Below, piece by piece: positions 8,234 to 17,030 of a DNA stretch of 64,000 bases. The stretch is from the NCBI GenBank assembly GCA_021463845.1, contig JAJTXV010000001.1, positions 1 through 64,000 on the forward strand, given 5' to 3'. Origin of the DNA: Anaerolineales bacterium. GTDB lineage: Bacteria; Chloroflexota; Anaerolineae; Anaerolineales; UBA11579. The first letter of the stretch is position 1; each line of letters starts with the position of its first letter. The translations under genes and the position numbers were made by a program. The notes beneath the pieces were generated by a model that had not been told where the DNA came from, ran no database searches, and saw nothing but the letters and a program-made list of their open reading frames with translations.

Positions 8234-8258
8234 CAATGAAGAAGCCGATTCTTTTTTT
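8222..8258 (+). terminator. Intrinsic terminator overlapping the lacI stop
   Basis: A perfect 10-bp stem gaatcggctt/aagccgattc (8222-8231 and 8242-8251) is followed by a T run. It separates lacI from the importer genes. No separate operator was seen upstream of 8375, so the importer may depend on read-through or on an undetected promoter. Confidence 0.8.
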
Positions 8259-8374
8259 CTTGCTTATTTGTGAACCAACTTTTCAAACAAAAGGAGGTGG
8301 TTGCCCTATACCGCGGAATTTCAGGATCCGTTATTCAAAGTTTGTTTACTAACCTATCAAGAGGAGAAGTGTAC

Positions 8375-9820
8375 ATGAAGAAGCATTTGCTTACTTTGCT
8401 GTCGCTGCTGATGGTGGCCTCGTTTATCCTGGCCGCTTGTGGTGGTGGCGCTGCTCCCACTGCCGCTCCGGCCGAGACTGAGGCCGAGGACGACGGTGGC
8501 GTGATGGTGGAGCCGGATACGGCCCAAGCTGACCGCGTGCAGATCTACTGGTACATCGGTCTGGGCGCTGGCGCCCAGCCCCAGCAGATCCCGCTGCAGC
8601 GTGAGTTCGTGGAGAAGTTCAACGACTCTCAGGACCACATTCAGCTGATCATGATCGTGGTGGACAACCAGTTTGCCCGTGACAACCTGACCGCTCAGAT
8701 CGCGGCCGGTAACGCTCCGGACATCGTTGGCCCCGTGGGTACCGAAGGCCGTGGTTTCTTCCCCGGCGCGTTCCTGGACCTGCAGCCCCTGGTCGACCAG
8801 TTCGAATATGACACCAGCGACATTGACCCTGCTTTCCTGGAGTTCTACAAGGACCAGGGCGAGTTGGTCGGTCTGCCGTTCGCCATCTTCCCGTCTGCCG
8901 TGTTCTACAACCGTGCCCTGTTTGATGAGGCCGGCCTGGCTTATCCCCCGCACGAAGTGGGTGAACCCTACGTGCTGGATGGCGCTGAGGTAGAGTGGAA
9001 CTTCGACACCCTGGCTGAAGTTGCCCGCCGCTTGACGGTGGACGCCAACGGTAACGATGCCACCAGCGCTGACTTTGACAGCAGCAACATCGTTCAGTAC
9101 GGCTTTGACTTCCAGTGGACCAAGGACAGCCCGCGCTGGTTCAGCGCCTACTTTGAGCCGCACTACCCTGTGGCTGCTGACGGCACCGCCGAGCTCTCGG
9201 CTGGCCAGGTTGACGCCATCAAGTGGTACTACGATGCCATGTGGGGCGCTCAGCCCTTCCTGCCGACCCAGGCTGCCATGGACAGCGATCTGATCAGTGG
9301 TAACTCCTTCAGCTCGGGCAAGGTTGCCATGGGTCTGACCCACTTGTGGTACACCTGCTGTATCGACAAGGCTTCCGTGCCCAGCTGGGACGTGGCCGTG
9401 GTTCCCTCCTACAACGGTGTGACCACCGCCAAGATGCATGGCGACACCTTCGCCATCATGAACACCACTCAGTACCCGGAAGAGGCCTTCGAGGTCTACT
9501 CCTACATGCTGGGTGAGGGTTCTGCTGACCTGTACGCCATCTACGGTGGCTTGCCGGCTCGCACTTCGCAGCAGGCTGCCTTCTTTGAAGGCCAGGCTGC
9601 CAACTTCGCCCCCAACGTAGTGGATTGGGACGTCTTCCTGCGTATGATCCCGTACCTGGAAGTCCCCGGCCACGAGTTGGTGCTGCCCAACATTGCCAAG
9701 TCGCATGACGCGTTCCTGCAGTTTGGTAGTGACCTGCGCAGCAACCCGGGCCTGGACATCGACGCTCGTATCGATCAGTTCCTGACCGATCTGACCGCGA
9801 TCTACCAGGAAGCTCAGTAA
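8375..9820 (+). CDS. Sugar ABC transporter substrate-binding lipoprotein (CebE-like)
   Basis: This is the extracellular receptor of a carbohydrate importer (CUT1 class, family 1 binding proteins). The lipoprotein signal ends SFILAACGGG, and the lipidated Cys is followed by an Ala/Thr/Glu-rich linker. The mature part shows the usual FNDSQDHIQLIMIV, FARDNLTAQIAAGNAPDIVG and VAMGLTHLWY patterns. ATG 8375 is preceded by GAGGAG (8361-8366). The position after a CebR-like regulator and before two permeases and beta-glycosidases points to cello-oligosaccharides or other beta-glucans. A very stable hairpin follows the gene, which usually leaves the binding protein transcript more abundant than those of the permeases. 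Confidence 0.9.
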   Translation: MKKHLLTLLSLLMVASFILAACGGGAAPTAAPAETEAEDDGGVMVEPDTAQADRVQIYWYIGLGAGAQPQQIPLQREFVEKFNDSQDHIQLIMIVVDNQFARDNLTAQIAAGNAPDIVGPVGTEGRGFFPGAFLDLQPLVDQFEYDTSDIDPAFLEFYKDQGELVGLPFAIFPSAVFYNRALFDEAGLAYPPHEVGEPYVLDGAEVEWNFDTLAEVARRLTVDANGNDATSADFDSSNIVQYGFDFQWTKDSPRWFSAYFEPHYPVAADGTAELSAGQVDAIKWYYDAMWGAQPFLPTQAAMDSDLISGNSFSSGKVAMGLTHLWYTCCIDKASVPSWDVAVVPSYNGVTTAKMHGDTFAIMNTTQYPEEAFEVYSYMLGEGSADLYAIYGGLPARTSQQAAFFEGQAANFAPNVVDWDVFLRMIPYLEVPGHELVLPNIAKSHDAFLQFGSDLRSNPGLDIDARIDQFLTDLTAIYQEAQ

Positions 9821-9833
9821 CCTTCAACTTGAT

Positions 9834-9879
9834 AATTGTCTGGCGGGCTGCAGTTTGGCCCGCCAGACAATTCTTTCTC
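9834..9879 (+). terminator. Stable intercistronic hairpin after binding-protein gene
   Basis: A perfect 15-bp stem (9834-9848 with 9858-9872) with a 9-nt loop is followed by a pyrimidine-rich stretch. Such hairpins often protect or partly terminate the binding-protein transcript relative to the permease genes. Confidence 0.8.
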
Positions 9880-9890
9880 TGAGGTGTAGG

Positions 9891-10850
9891 ATGGCAGACA
9901 CAACCCAAACCATGGCCGCGGCCCCGGCCAAGACAAAAGAAGGCAAGCCGCGCAATAATTTGATGCGGCGTGAGATCCGTTGGGGCTTGTTATTTCTAAG
10001 CCCGTGGTTGGTGGGTTTCCTCATCTTTACCCTGTTGCCAACCTTGGCCTCGCTTGCCTTTTCATTCACCAACTACAACCCCCTGCATCCCGACCAGATC
10101 AGTTTTGCAGGTCTATCCAACTACCAGCGTTTGTTCACTGACCCCTTCTTTCGCCAAGCCATTGGCGTGACGCTGCGTTTCGTCGCTATTTCAGTTCCAT
10201 TTGGAATCATTATTCCGCTGGGCTTGGCCCTGTTGGTTAATTCTGAGCACCTGTTAGGCAAGAACATCTACCGGGCGCTCTTTTTTATGCCCTCCATGAT
10301 CCCTGTAGTGGTCAATGTGATGGTGTGGCGCGGCATCATGAGCACCGAGACGGGTTGGCTCAACCGCATGCTGGGCGTCTTCAGCATTCAAGGCCCCAGC
10401 TGGTTTCAGGATGAGCGCTGGGTGCTGCCCGCCCTGACCCTAATGGGCGTGTGGGGTGTGGGCAACGCCATGATCATTATGCTGGCGGGTCTGCAGAACG
10501 TACCCACCGAGCTTTACGATGCAGCCAAGGTGGATGGGGCCACCGGTCTGCAGCGTTTCCGCCATGTGACTTTGCCCATCATTTCCCCCATCATCTTCTA
10601 TCAATTGGTGCTGGCCCTGATCGGCTCGTTCCAATACTTCACCCAGGCATACATCGTAAGCAATGGGCGTGGAGATCCAAACGGATCCACCATGTTCTAC
10701 AACTTGTATCTCTACCGCACGGCATTTAACTTTCTCGACATGGGCTACGGCGCAACTCTGGCGTGGGTGATGTTCGTGGTCGTGCTGCTGATCACTATCT
10801 TCCTTTTCCGCACGCAGCAACGCTGGGTGTACTACGCAGGAGGCGAATAA
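9891..10850 (+). CDS. Sugar ABC transporter permease (MalF/CebF-like)
   Basis: This is an inner-membrane permease of the binding-protein-dependent MalFG class. Six hydrophobic segments are visible, beginning with WGLLFLSPWLVGFLIFTLLP. The cytoplasmic EAA loop that docks the ATPase reads YDAAKVDGATGLQRFRHVTL near residues 205-225. The start at 9891 has an upstream GAGGTG site and avoids the hairpin lying in the longer frame. The protein is 319 residues and is followed after 3 bases by its partner permease. No ATPase gene is present in the locus, so a shared MsiK-type ATPase elsewhere is likely. Confidence 0.92.
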   Translation: MADTTQTMAAAPAKTKEGKPRNNLMRREIRWGLLFLSPWLVGFLIFTLLPTLASLAFSFTNYNPLHPDQISFAGLSNYQRLFTDPFFRQAIGVTLRFVAISVPFGIIIPLGLALLVNSEHLLGKNIYRALFFMPSMIPVVVNVMVWRGIMSTETGWLNRMLGVFSIQGPSWFQDERWVLPALTLMGVWGVGNAMIIMLAGLQNVPTELYDAAKVDGATGLQRFRHVTLPIISPIIFYQLVLALIGSFQYFTQAYIVSNGRGDPNGSTMFYNLYLYRTAFNFLDMGYGATLAWVMFVVVLLITIFLFRTQQRWVYYAGGE

Positions 10851-10853
10851 CTC

Positions 10854-11930
10854 ATGGCCAGCCAGACCCTTAGCGTGCCGGCAAAGCCGCGTTTTCAGTT
10901 CAAACCGCGCTTCCGCAAACTGTTGCCTTATATCGGCATTTCCGCCCTCGGCTTGGTGATCTTGCTGTTGTTCCTGGCGCCGCTGGGCTACATGTCGTTG
11001 ACCGCTTTCAAGACCATTGTGCAGGTGCGTGACCCGCACTCGCAGTGGCTGCCTGCCAGCCCGATCAACTTCACGTATGAGGGGGTGGAGTACCCGCTGC
11101 TGATGGTGCCTACCGAAGACGGCGTGCGCGAGCTGGCGCTGGTGAAGCCCGGCCGCGAAGAGAGCGACTATGTTGACCCACAGAACCCAGACGCAGGCGT
11201 CTTTACTGTCCAGGGTCGCTGGCGCACCTTTGACCCGGTCTACGACTTCAACCCCACGCTGGATAACTTTCCCACTTCATGGGAGCAGGTGAACCTCGGA
11301 AGGCTGTTCCGCAACACCATCTTCATCGCCACTCTGGGAACGATAGGCACTTTGCTGTCCTCTATCCTGGTGGCCTATGGCTTCGCTCGCTTCCGCGTTC
11401 CGGGCATCGGCATTCTGTTCATCATCTTGATCTCCACCATCATCCTGCCGCGCCAGGTAACCCTGATCCCTACCTACATCTTCTTCCGCACCATCGGGTG
11501 GGGCGGTACCTGGCTGCCGCTCATCGTGCCGCACTTCTTTGCCAACGCCTACAACGTGTTCCTGCTGCGCCAATACTTCCGCTCCATCCCGCGTGACTTG
11601 GATGAAGCAGCTACCTTGGATGGCGCTACTCCTTGGCAGGTGTTGTGGCATGTCATTCTGCCGCAGTCCATCCCGGCCTTGATCGCAGTGGGCTTGTTCC
11701 ACTTCTTCTTCGCATGGAATGACTTCTTTGAACCCTTGGTTTACCTGCAAGGCCGTGAAGACCTCTACACTATCTCCATCGGTATGACCCAGTTCAACAA
11801 CATCTTCAATACCCAGCCCGGTTTGGCGATGGCTGCTTCCATGATGGCCATTGCGTTGCCGCTGATCATGTTCTTCCTGGCTCAACGGGTGTTCGTACAG
11901 GGCATCGTGGTTACCGGTGTGGAGAAATGA
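10854..11930 (+). CDS. Sugar ABC transporter permease (MalG/CebG-like) with enlarged first loop
   Basis: This is the second membrane subunit of the importer. The EAA loop is DEAATLDGATPWQVLWHVIL. At 358 residues it is about 80 longer than common MalG proteins. The extra length lies between the first membrane segment (ISALGLVILLLFLAPLGYMSL) and the second (FIATLGTIGTLLSSILVAYG) as a hydrophilic region, residues ~50-140, that should face outside the cytoplasm. The extra loop could contact the lipoprotein receptor, which is inference. The gene ends overlapping the start of the next one (ATGA), indicating an operon. Confidence 0.9.
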   Translation: MASQTLSVPAKPRFQFKPRFRKLLPYIGISALGLVILLLFLAPLGYMSLTAFKTIVQVRDPHSQWLPASPINFTYEGVEYPLLMVPTEDGVRELALVKPGREESDYVDPQNPDAGVFTVQGRWRTFDPVYDFNPTLDNFPTSWEQVNLGRLFRNTIFIATLGTIGTLLSSILVAYGFARFRVPGIGILFIILISTIILPRQVTLIPTYIFFRTIGWGGTWLPLIVPHFFANAYNVFLLRQYFRSIPRDLDEAATLDGATPWQVLWHVILPQSIPALIAVGLFHFFFAWNDFFEPLVYLQGREDLYTISIGMTQFNNIFNTQPGLAMAASMMAIALPLIMFFLAQRVFVQGIVVTGVEK

Positions 11931-13303
11931 GGCGGCTGGCCCAGATTCCTGTTGGCTGCCTGCTAGCGAGCCTGAGTGTTGTAATGCTGTTGGCGGCCTG
12001 CGCCCCGGCAGCCCAGGCCCCTGGCACGGAGGCCGCTGAGGCGACCGAAGACGGGCCGCAGCCGCTGCCCACCTGGACCCCAACCGTTCCGGTCACACAA
12101 CCCGGCCTGTTCGTCGATGCAAACGTGCCGGCAGGCTCGGTCAGCCCGCATGTGTATGGCACCAACTACGGCCCCTGGCTGTTTGTGCCGCTGCAAATGC
12201 AGCCGGCCGCCGAGGCCGCCAACCTGAGTGTGATCCGTTACCCCGGCGGCAACTGGGGTGACCGCAATGACATGGACGAATGGAATCTCGACCAGTACAT
12301 CATGCTCACCCGCCAGTTCGGCGCCGAGCCGTATATCCATGTCCGTCTGCTCAACGGCACGGCTGAGCGCGCCGCTGAGGTTGTGCGCATGCTGAATGTG
12401 GACAAAGGCTACAACGTGCGCTTCTGGTCCATTGGCAATGAGCCCAACCTGTTCGGCGATGGCTACGAAACCGAGCAGTTTGTGCGTGAGTGGCGTGAAT
12501 GGGCCGAAGCCATGCGTGCCGTGGACCCCAGCATCATCCTGATCGGCCCTGAGATCAACCAGTTCTATGCCAACCCTACCCAGCAACATCAGATGGAGCT
12601 GGAACGCTGGATGATCGAATTCCTCAAAGCGAACGGCGATATGGTGGATGTAGTTTCCTTCCACCGCTATCCTTTCCCCTCATCGCAATTGGCTGGCCCG
12701 CCCAGCGCCGATGAACTGCGCCATGCCTCCGCCGAGTGGGACACCCTCATCCCCTACGCGCGTGACTTGGTGCGTGAATACACCGGGCGCGACCTGCCGA
12801 TCGCCGTCACCGAGGCCAACTCCAGCTGGGCCGCCAGCAGCGGCGGCGACACCACCATGGATTCGCACCTCAATGCGATTTGGTGGGGCGATGCCCTGGG
12901 GCGCATGATTCGCAATGGCGTATATATGGTCAACCAGTTCGCCATCATTGGCCAGTTCGGCCTGATGGGCAACTACGAAGTCAAGCCGATCTACAACGTC
13001 TACCTGATGTACAAGGAATTTGGCGACGAGCTGCTCTATGCCTCCTCAGATGAAGAGCTGGTTTCAGTCTTTGCGTCCGTGCGAGAAGACGGCGCGCTGG
13101 CTGTGATGGTCAATAACCTGGCCGCCGAAGCCAAGCAAGTTCCGCTCGTTCTTAGCAGCTGGGACTATTCCGGTGAGGCCCAGGTATTACTTTTTGATAA
13201 AGAGCACGCCGCCACTGCACAGCCGGACATTCAGGTTGGTCCTGAGACCATGCTCACGCTAAGTCCAGAGTCCATGCTCTTGCTCATTATTCCTGCTCCA
13301 TAA
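11927..13303 (+). CDS. Secreted lipoprotein glycoside hydrolase, clan GH-A
   Basis: This 458-residue surface-anchored enzyme has a lipoprotein signal ending LLAAC (C25) and a Pro/Thr-rich linker to residue ~60. The fold is a (beta/alpha)8 barrel of clan A: RYPGGNWGDRND at 104-115, the acid/base WSIGNEPNLF with E172, and the nucleophile in AVTEANSSW with E296. The C terminus resembles a small beta-sandwich. The exact family is uncertain. It shares features with GH44, GH39 and GH51 enzymes, so endo-glucanase, xylanase or arabinofuranosidase activity is possible. It overlaps the permease gene by 4 bases, so hydrolysis outside the cell is coupled to uptake. Confidence 0.8.
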   Translation: MRRLAQIPVGCLLASLSVVMLLAACAPAAQAPGTEAAEATEDGPQPLPTWTPTVPVTQPGLFVDANVPAGSVSPHVYGTNYGPWLFVPLQMQPAAEAANLSVIRYPGGNWGDRNDMDEWNLDQYIMLTRQFGAEPYIHVRLLNGTAERAAEVVRMLNVDKGYNVRFWSIGNEPNLFGDGYETEQFVREWREWAEAMRAVDPSIILIGPEINQFYANPTQQHQMELERWMIEFLKANGDMVDVVSFHRYPFPSSQLAGPPSADELRHASAEWDTLIPYARDLVREYTGRDLPIAVTEANSSWAASSGGDTTMDSHLNAIWWGDALGRMIRNGVYMVNQFAIIGQFGLMGNYEVKPIYNVYLMYKEFGDELLYASSDEELVSVFASVREDGALAVMVNNLAAEAKQVPLVLSSWDYSGEAQVLLFDKEHAATAQPDIQVGPETMLTLSPESMLLLIIPAP

Positions 13304-13311
13304 GTAATCAT

Positions 13312-14553
13312 ATGACGCCGACACCCCAACCTTTTATTCTTGGCGCCAATTACTGGCCGCGCCGCAAAGCCATGTACTGGTGGAGCCAGTTTGATGCCGG
13401 TGAAGTGCGCGAGGACTTTGCCCTGCTGCACGAGCTGGGCATGAGCGTGGCGCGCATCTTCCTGCTGTGGGATGACTTTCAACCCCAGCCAGACCGCGTG
13501 TCGCCTGAGGCGCTCGCCAACCTGGAAACTGTTTGCAATATTGCTGTAGAAACGGGCATCCAGCTCGATGTCACCTTCTTCACCGGCCACATGAGCGGCC
13601 CGAACTGGTCGCCGCGTTGGCTGCTGGGCGGCCCGCTGCCGCATCACAAATGGATACGGCAGGTTGTCAGCGAGGGCCGCGTGCAAAGCGGCGGCTACCG
13701 CAACTTCTTCAATGACCCTGTCGCCCTCGACGCCGAGCGTCTGCTGTTGCGTACGGTAGTCGAGCGCTTCAAGCAGCACGAAGCCATATGGATGTGGAAC
13801 CTCGGCAACGAGCCCGATCTGTTTGCCTGGCCCTCCTCTAATGCCGAAGGGCGCGCTTGGACGCGTGAGATGACACAGCTCATTAAGGATATTGATGCTA
13901 TGCATCCGGTCACCTTGGGTTTGCATGGCGGCAGCCTGCATGAGCGCAACGGCTTGATGATCAGTGATGTCTACGCCGAAACTGATGTCGCCGTCATGCA
14001 CTCGTACCCCATGTATGTGGACTGGTCTCGCTATCCACTTGACCCGGATTTCGTGCCCTACACCTGTGCGCTCACGGCTGCTTTGTCTGGCAAGCCTGTC
14101 TTGATGGAAGAGTTCGGCGGCTGCACTGCCGCCCCCGGCCAGGCTTCCTACGATTGGGAATGGGACGCGCTTGGCCAGCACTACAAGCGCTTCATGGCAT
14201 CCGAAGAAGACCTGGCTGAATACTTCCGCTTGGTGCTGCCCAAGCTGCAGCAGATCGGCACCACGGGTGCTATCACTTGGTGCTTTGCCGACTATGTAGA
14301 GGACCTGTGGGAAAAGCCTCCCTGCGACTCCAGCCGCCACGAACGATTCTTTGGCCTTGTACGGCCGGATGGCAGCCTCAAACCGCATGCTGAGGCCATC
14401 AAGCAGTTCGCCGCCACCAAGCCCACCGTGCAACCCATCCCTGAATGGGCCAAGCTGTCCGTAGATGCAGACGAATTCAACCAAGACCCCAACAAGCACG
14501 TACGCGCCTTGTATCCAGACTACTTGAAGGCGTTGGAAGAAGCGAAAAGCTAG
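13312..14553 (+). CDS. Cytoplasmic glycoside hydrolase, clan GH-A (cellulase/mannanase-like)
   Basis: This is a 413-residue enzyme without signal peptide. The clan-A catalytic pair is visible as WNLGNEPDLF with E167 (acid/base) and VLMEEFGG with E267 (probable nucleophile). Conserved barrel motifs include GANYWPRR at the N terminus and HSYPMYVD near 230. The overall layout matches GH5-type and related beta-glycosidases acting on oligosaccharides. It probably trims imported beta-linked oligosaccharides together with the GH3 enzyme downstream. It starts 8 bases after the previous stop. Substrate (gluco-, manno- or xylo-) cannot be read from the sequence. Confidence 0.78.
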   Translation: MTPTPQPFILGANYWPRRKAMYWWSQFDAGEVREDFALLHELGMSVARIFLLWDDFQPQPDRVSPEALANLETVCNIAVETGIQLDVTFFTGHMSGPNWSPRWLLGGPLPHHKWIRQVVSEGRVQSGGYRNFFNDPVALDAERLLLRTVVERFKQHEAIWMWNLGNEPDLFAWPSSNAEGRAWTREMTQLIKDIDAMHPVTLGLHGGSLHERNGLMISDVYAETDVAVMHSYPMYVDWSRYPLDPDFVPYTCALTAALSGKPVLMEEFGGCTAAPGQASYDWEWDALGQHYKRFMASEEDLAEYFRLVLPKLQQIGTTGAITWCFADYVEDLWEKPPCDSSRHERFFGLVRPDGSLKPHAEAIKQFAATKPTVQPIPEWAKLSVDADEFNQDPNKHVRALYPDYLKALEEAKS

Positions 14554-14596
14554 TGTGCCTTCGGGTGCGCATATCACAGCTGTTATTAGGAGACAC

Positions 14597-16399
14597 ATGC
14601 AATCTGCACAGAACGTAAGCACTACCGCCAACATGACCCGCGTGGAAGCCTTGCTGGGCCAGATGACCCTGGCCGAGAAAATAGGCCAGCTGACTCTGGT
14701 GGAGAAGAACAGCATCACATTGGATGATGTGGAAACTTACTTCATCGGTGGCTTGTTGAGCGGAGGCGGTGGGTATCCTAATCCCAATACAGCTGAAAAC
14801 TGGGGTGCGATGGTCAATGACTTCCAAAAGCGCGCCCTGAACACTCGTCTGGCCATTCCCATGATCTATGGTGTCGATGCTGTGCATGGGCACAACAATG
14901 TCTTCGGCGCCACCATCTTCCCCCACAATATTGGCTTGGGGGCCACCCGCAACCCGGATCTGGTGCGTCGTATCGCCCGCGCCACCGCGGTGGAGGTAGC
15001 CGCCACAGGCATCTACTGGAACTATGCGCCGGCGCTCTCCGTTCCGCAGGACCTGCGCTGGGGCCGCGCCTTCGAAGGTTTCAGCGAGCGCACCGAGCTG
15101 GTAGCTGAGATGGCCGTGGCCTACTTGCAGGGTCTGCAGAACCCGGATGGCGAGCCTGACCTAGCCGCGCCGACTGCCGTGCTGGGCACGCCCAAGCACT
15201 TTGTGGGGGATGGCGGCACCGCCTTCGGTTCCTCCACCACGTTCATCGCTGTGCAGTACCTGCTTGACCAGGGCATTACCGATGTCGACGAGGCCATGCT
15301 GCGCTCGTTGCATCTGGCGCCATACTTCGATGTATTGGCCGCCGGCGCACGCTGCATCATGGCCTCTTTCTCCAGTTGGGGCGGCATGAAGATGCACGCC
15401 AACCGCTACCTGCTCACGGATGTGCTCAAAGGGGAGATGGGCTTTGACGGCTTCATCGTCACTGACTGGGAGGCCATCAATCAAATTTCGGGTGACTACT
15501 ATGAAGCTGTCGTCACTGCGTACAACGCCGGCATTGATATGAATATGGTGCCGTTTGACTACAAGAAGTTCATCCACACCCTGACGCAAGCCGTCAACAA
15601 GGGCGATGTCAGCATGGAGCGCATTGATGACGCCGTGCGCCGTATCCTCAAAGTCAAGCTGGAGCTTGGCTTGTTTGACCGACCCTATGCCGACAAGTCC
15701 CTCCTGCCGCATGTCGGCAGCCAGGAGCACCGCCAGCTGGCCCGCGAGGCCGTGGCCCAGTCCGCCGTGCTGCTCAAGAATGATGGTAACCTGCTGCCGC
15801 TGTCCAAGGACACTCGCCTGATCTTCCTGGCTGGCGAAGGCAACGACATCGGCCTGCAGTCCGGCGGCTGGACCATCGAATGGCAGGGCAAGCCTGGCCC
15901 CAGCACTACGGGCACCACGGTGCTGGACGCCTTCCTCGACAGTGACTCGACCGACAGCCTGGTGGTCTTCGACCGCTTCGGTAACTTTGATGACCAGGTG
16001 ACCGCCGATGGCAAGCCCCTCCAAGCGGATGTGGCCGTGCTGGTCCTGGCCGAGCATCCCTACGCTGAAGGCCGCGGTGACCGCGAGTCGCTCATGCTGT
16101 CCGACGCCGACCGCGAACTCGTAGCCCGTGTGCGCGCCCGCGCCAAGAAGCTGGTTATCGTGCTGCTCTCCGGCCGCCCGCTCATCATCACTGATGAGCT
16201 CAAGCAGGCCGACGCCTTTGTGGCTGCTTTCTGGCCCGGCACCGAAGCCGCTGGCATCACTGATGTGTTGCTTGGTGACAAGCCCTTCACCGGCAAGCTA
16301 TCCTTTACTTGGCCGCGCAGCATGGACCAGGTTCCGCTCAATGGCGCCAAGGATAAAGGTGAGCCGCTCTTCCCGTTCGGCTTTGGCCTCACAACCTAG
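14597..16399 (+). CDS. Glycoside hydrolase family 3 beta-glucosidase
   Basis: This 600-residue enzyme hydrolyses beta-linked disaccharides from the non-reducing end. The N-terminal barrel has the nucleophile D290 in GFIVTDWEAI and the substrate-binding KHF at 200-202. The C-terminal alpha/beta domain supplies QSGGWTIEWQG and the acid/base region near EHPYAEGRGDR. ATG 14597 is chosen for its AGGAGA ribosome site. An upstream in-frame ATG at 14555 lacks one. No signal peptide is present, so it acts in the cytoplasm on imported oligosaccharides, closing the operon that begins with the LacI regulator. Confidence 0.92.
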   Translation: MQSAQNVSTTANMTRVEALLGQMTLAEKIGQLTLVEKNSITLDDVETYFIGGLLSGGGGYPNPNTAENWGAMVNDFQKRALNTRLAIPMIYGVDAVHGHNNVFGATIFPHNIGLGATRNPDLVRRIARATAVEVAATGIYWNYAPALSVPQDLRWGRAFEGFSERTELVAEMAVAYLQGLQNPDGEPDLAAPTAVLGTPKHFVGDGGTAFGSSTTFIAVQYLLDQGITDVDEAMLRSLHLAPYFDVLAAGARCIMASFSSWGGMKMHANRYLLTDVLKGEMGFDGFIVTDWEAINQISGDYYEAVVTAYNAGIDMNMVPFDYKKFIHTLTQAVNKGDVSMERIDDAVRRILKVKLELGLFDRPYADKSLLPHVGSQEHRQLAREAVAQSAVLLKNDGNLLPLSKDTRLIFLAGEGNDIGLQSGGWTIEWQGKPGPSTTGTTVLDAFLDSDSTDSLVVFDRFGNFDDQVTADGKPLQADVAVLVLAEHPYAEGRGDRESLMLSDADRELVARVRARAKKLVIVLLSGRPLIITDELKQADAFVAAFWPGTEAAGITDVLLGDKPFTGKLSFTWPRSMDQVPLNGAKDKGEPLFPFGFGLTT

Positions 16400-16423
16400 A
16401 TCGCATATAGCCTACGCTTCCTA

Positions 16424-16476
16424 TTGAACTCCCTCGGGCGGGCATGATAGACTGAGAGCTATCTTGCCCGCCCGAG
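16424..16476 (+). promoter_or_regulatory. Promoter with perfect 12-bp inverted repeat upstream of SET gene
   Basis: TTGAAC (16424-16429) and an extended -10 TGATAGACT (16445-16453) form a plausible promoter. A perfect inverted repeat ctcgggcgggca/tgcccgcccgag (16433-16444 and 16465-16476) straddles the -10. It has no T run, so it may be an operator or a Rho-independent-like mRNA end for the GH3 gene. Confidence 0.45.
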
Positions 16477-16489
16477 CCATTTCCCTCCC

Positions 16490-17017
16490 ATGACAAAAAC
16501 AGAAGACTACAGCCTGCCCTATCCCAATTCGTGGCTTTCCCCCAAGTTGGAGATCCGCCAGGAGAAAACAGTAGAAGGCCGCGGCATGTTTGCCGTGCAG
16601 CCCATCAACAAAGGCGAAATCGTCACCATTTGGGGCGGCGATGTGGTGCCCACCGCCATCTTCAAGGACCTTGGTGAGCATCAGAAACGTCAAAGCGCCC
16701 AGGTGGCGGATGGCTTTTACCTGGTTTCCAGCAAGCCTGGCCCGGGCGACTACATCAATCACAGTTGCGATGCAAACGCTGGCATTCGTGGGCAGGTTGT
16801 GATCGTCGCCATGCGCAATATTGCTGCCGGCGAAGAAGTCTGCATTGATTACGCCATGTGCGACAGCACCCCCGGTGAAGACTTTGAATGCGCCTGCGGC
16901 GCGGCCAACTGCCGCGACACCATCACCAGTGAAGACTGGAAGCTGCCTGAGTTGCGCCAGCGCTATGCAGGCTACTTCTCCACGTACTTGCAGGACAAGA
17001 TTGATGCGCTTACCTAG
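16490..17017 (+). CDS. SET-domain protein
   Basis: SET domains transfer methyl groups from S-adenosylmethionine to lysine side chains. The 175-residue protein has the core signatures in order: GRGMFA at 30-35, NHSCDAN at 90-96 (the pseudoknot core), EEVCIDY at 115-121 and a post-SET zinc cysteine cluster CACGAANC at 134-141. It is essentially a stand-alone SET plus post-SET protein without a pre-SET region. The substrate is unknown. Bacterial examples may modify ribosomal or DNA-binding proteins. The next gene starts 13 bases later. Confidence 0.88.
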   Translation: MTKTEDYSLPYPNSWLSPKLEIRQEKTVEGRGMFAVQPINKGEIVTIWGGDVVPTAIFKDLGEHQKRQSAQVADGFYLVSSKPGPGDYINHSCDANAGIRGQVVIVAMRNIAAGEEVCIDYAMCDSTPGEDFECACGAANCRDTITSEDWKLPELRQRYAGYFSTYLQDKIDALT

Positions 17018-17030
17018 GGCGGCCGGCACG

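Noticed and set aside
13231-14718. 495-residue minus-strand ORF opposite the glycoside hydrolase gene
   Set aside because: Long open frames opposite GC-rich genes are common. The plus-strand frame has clear catalytic motifs and this one does not.
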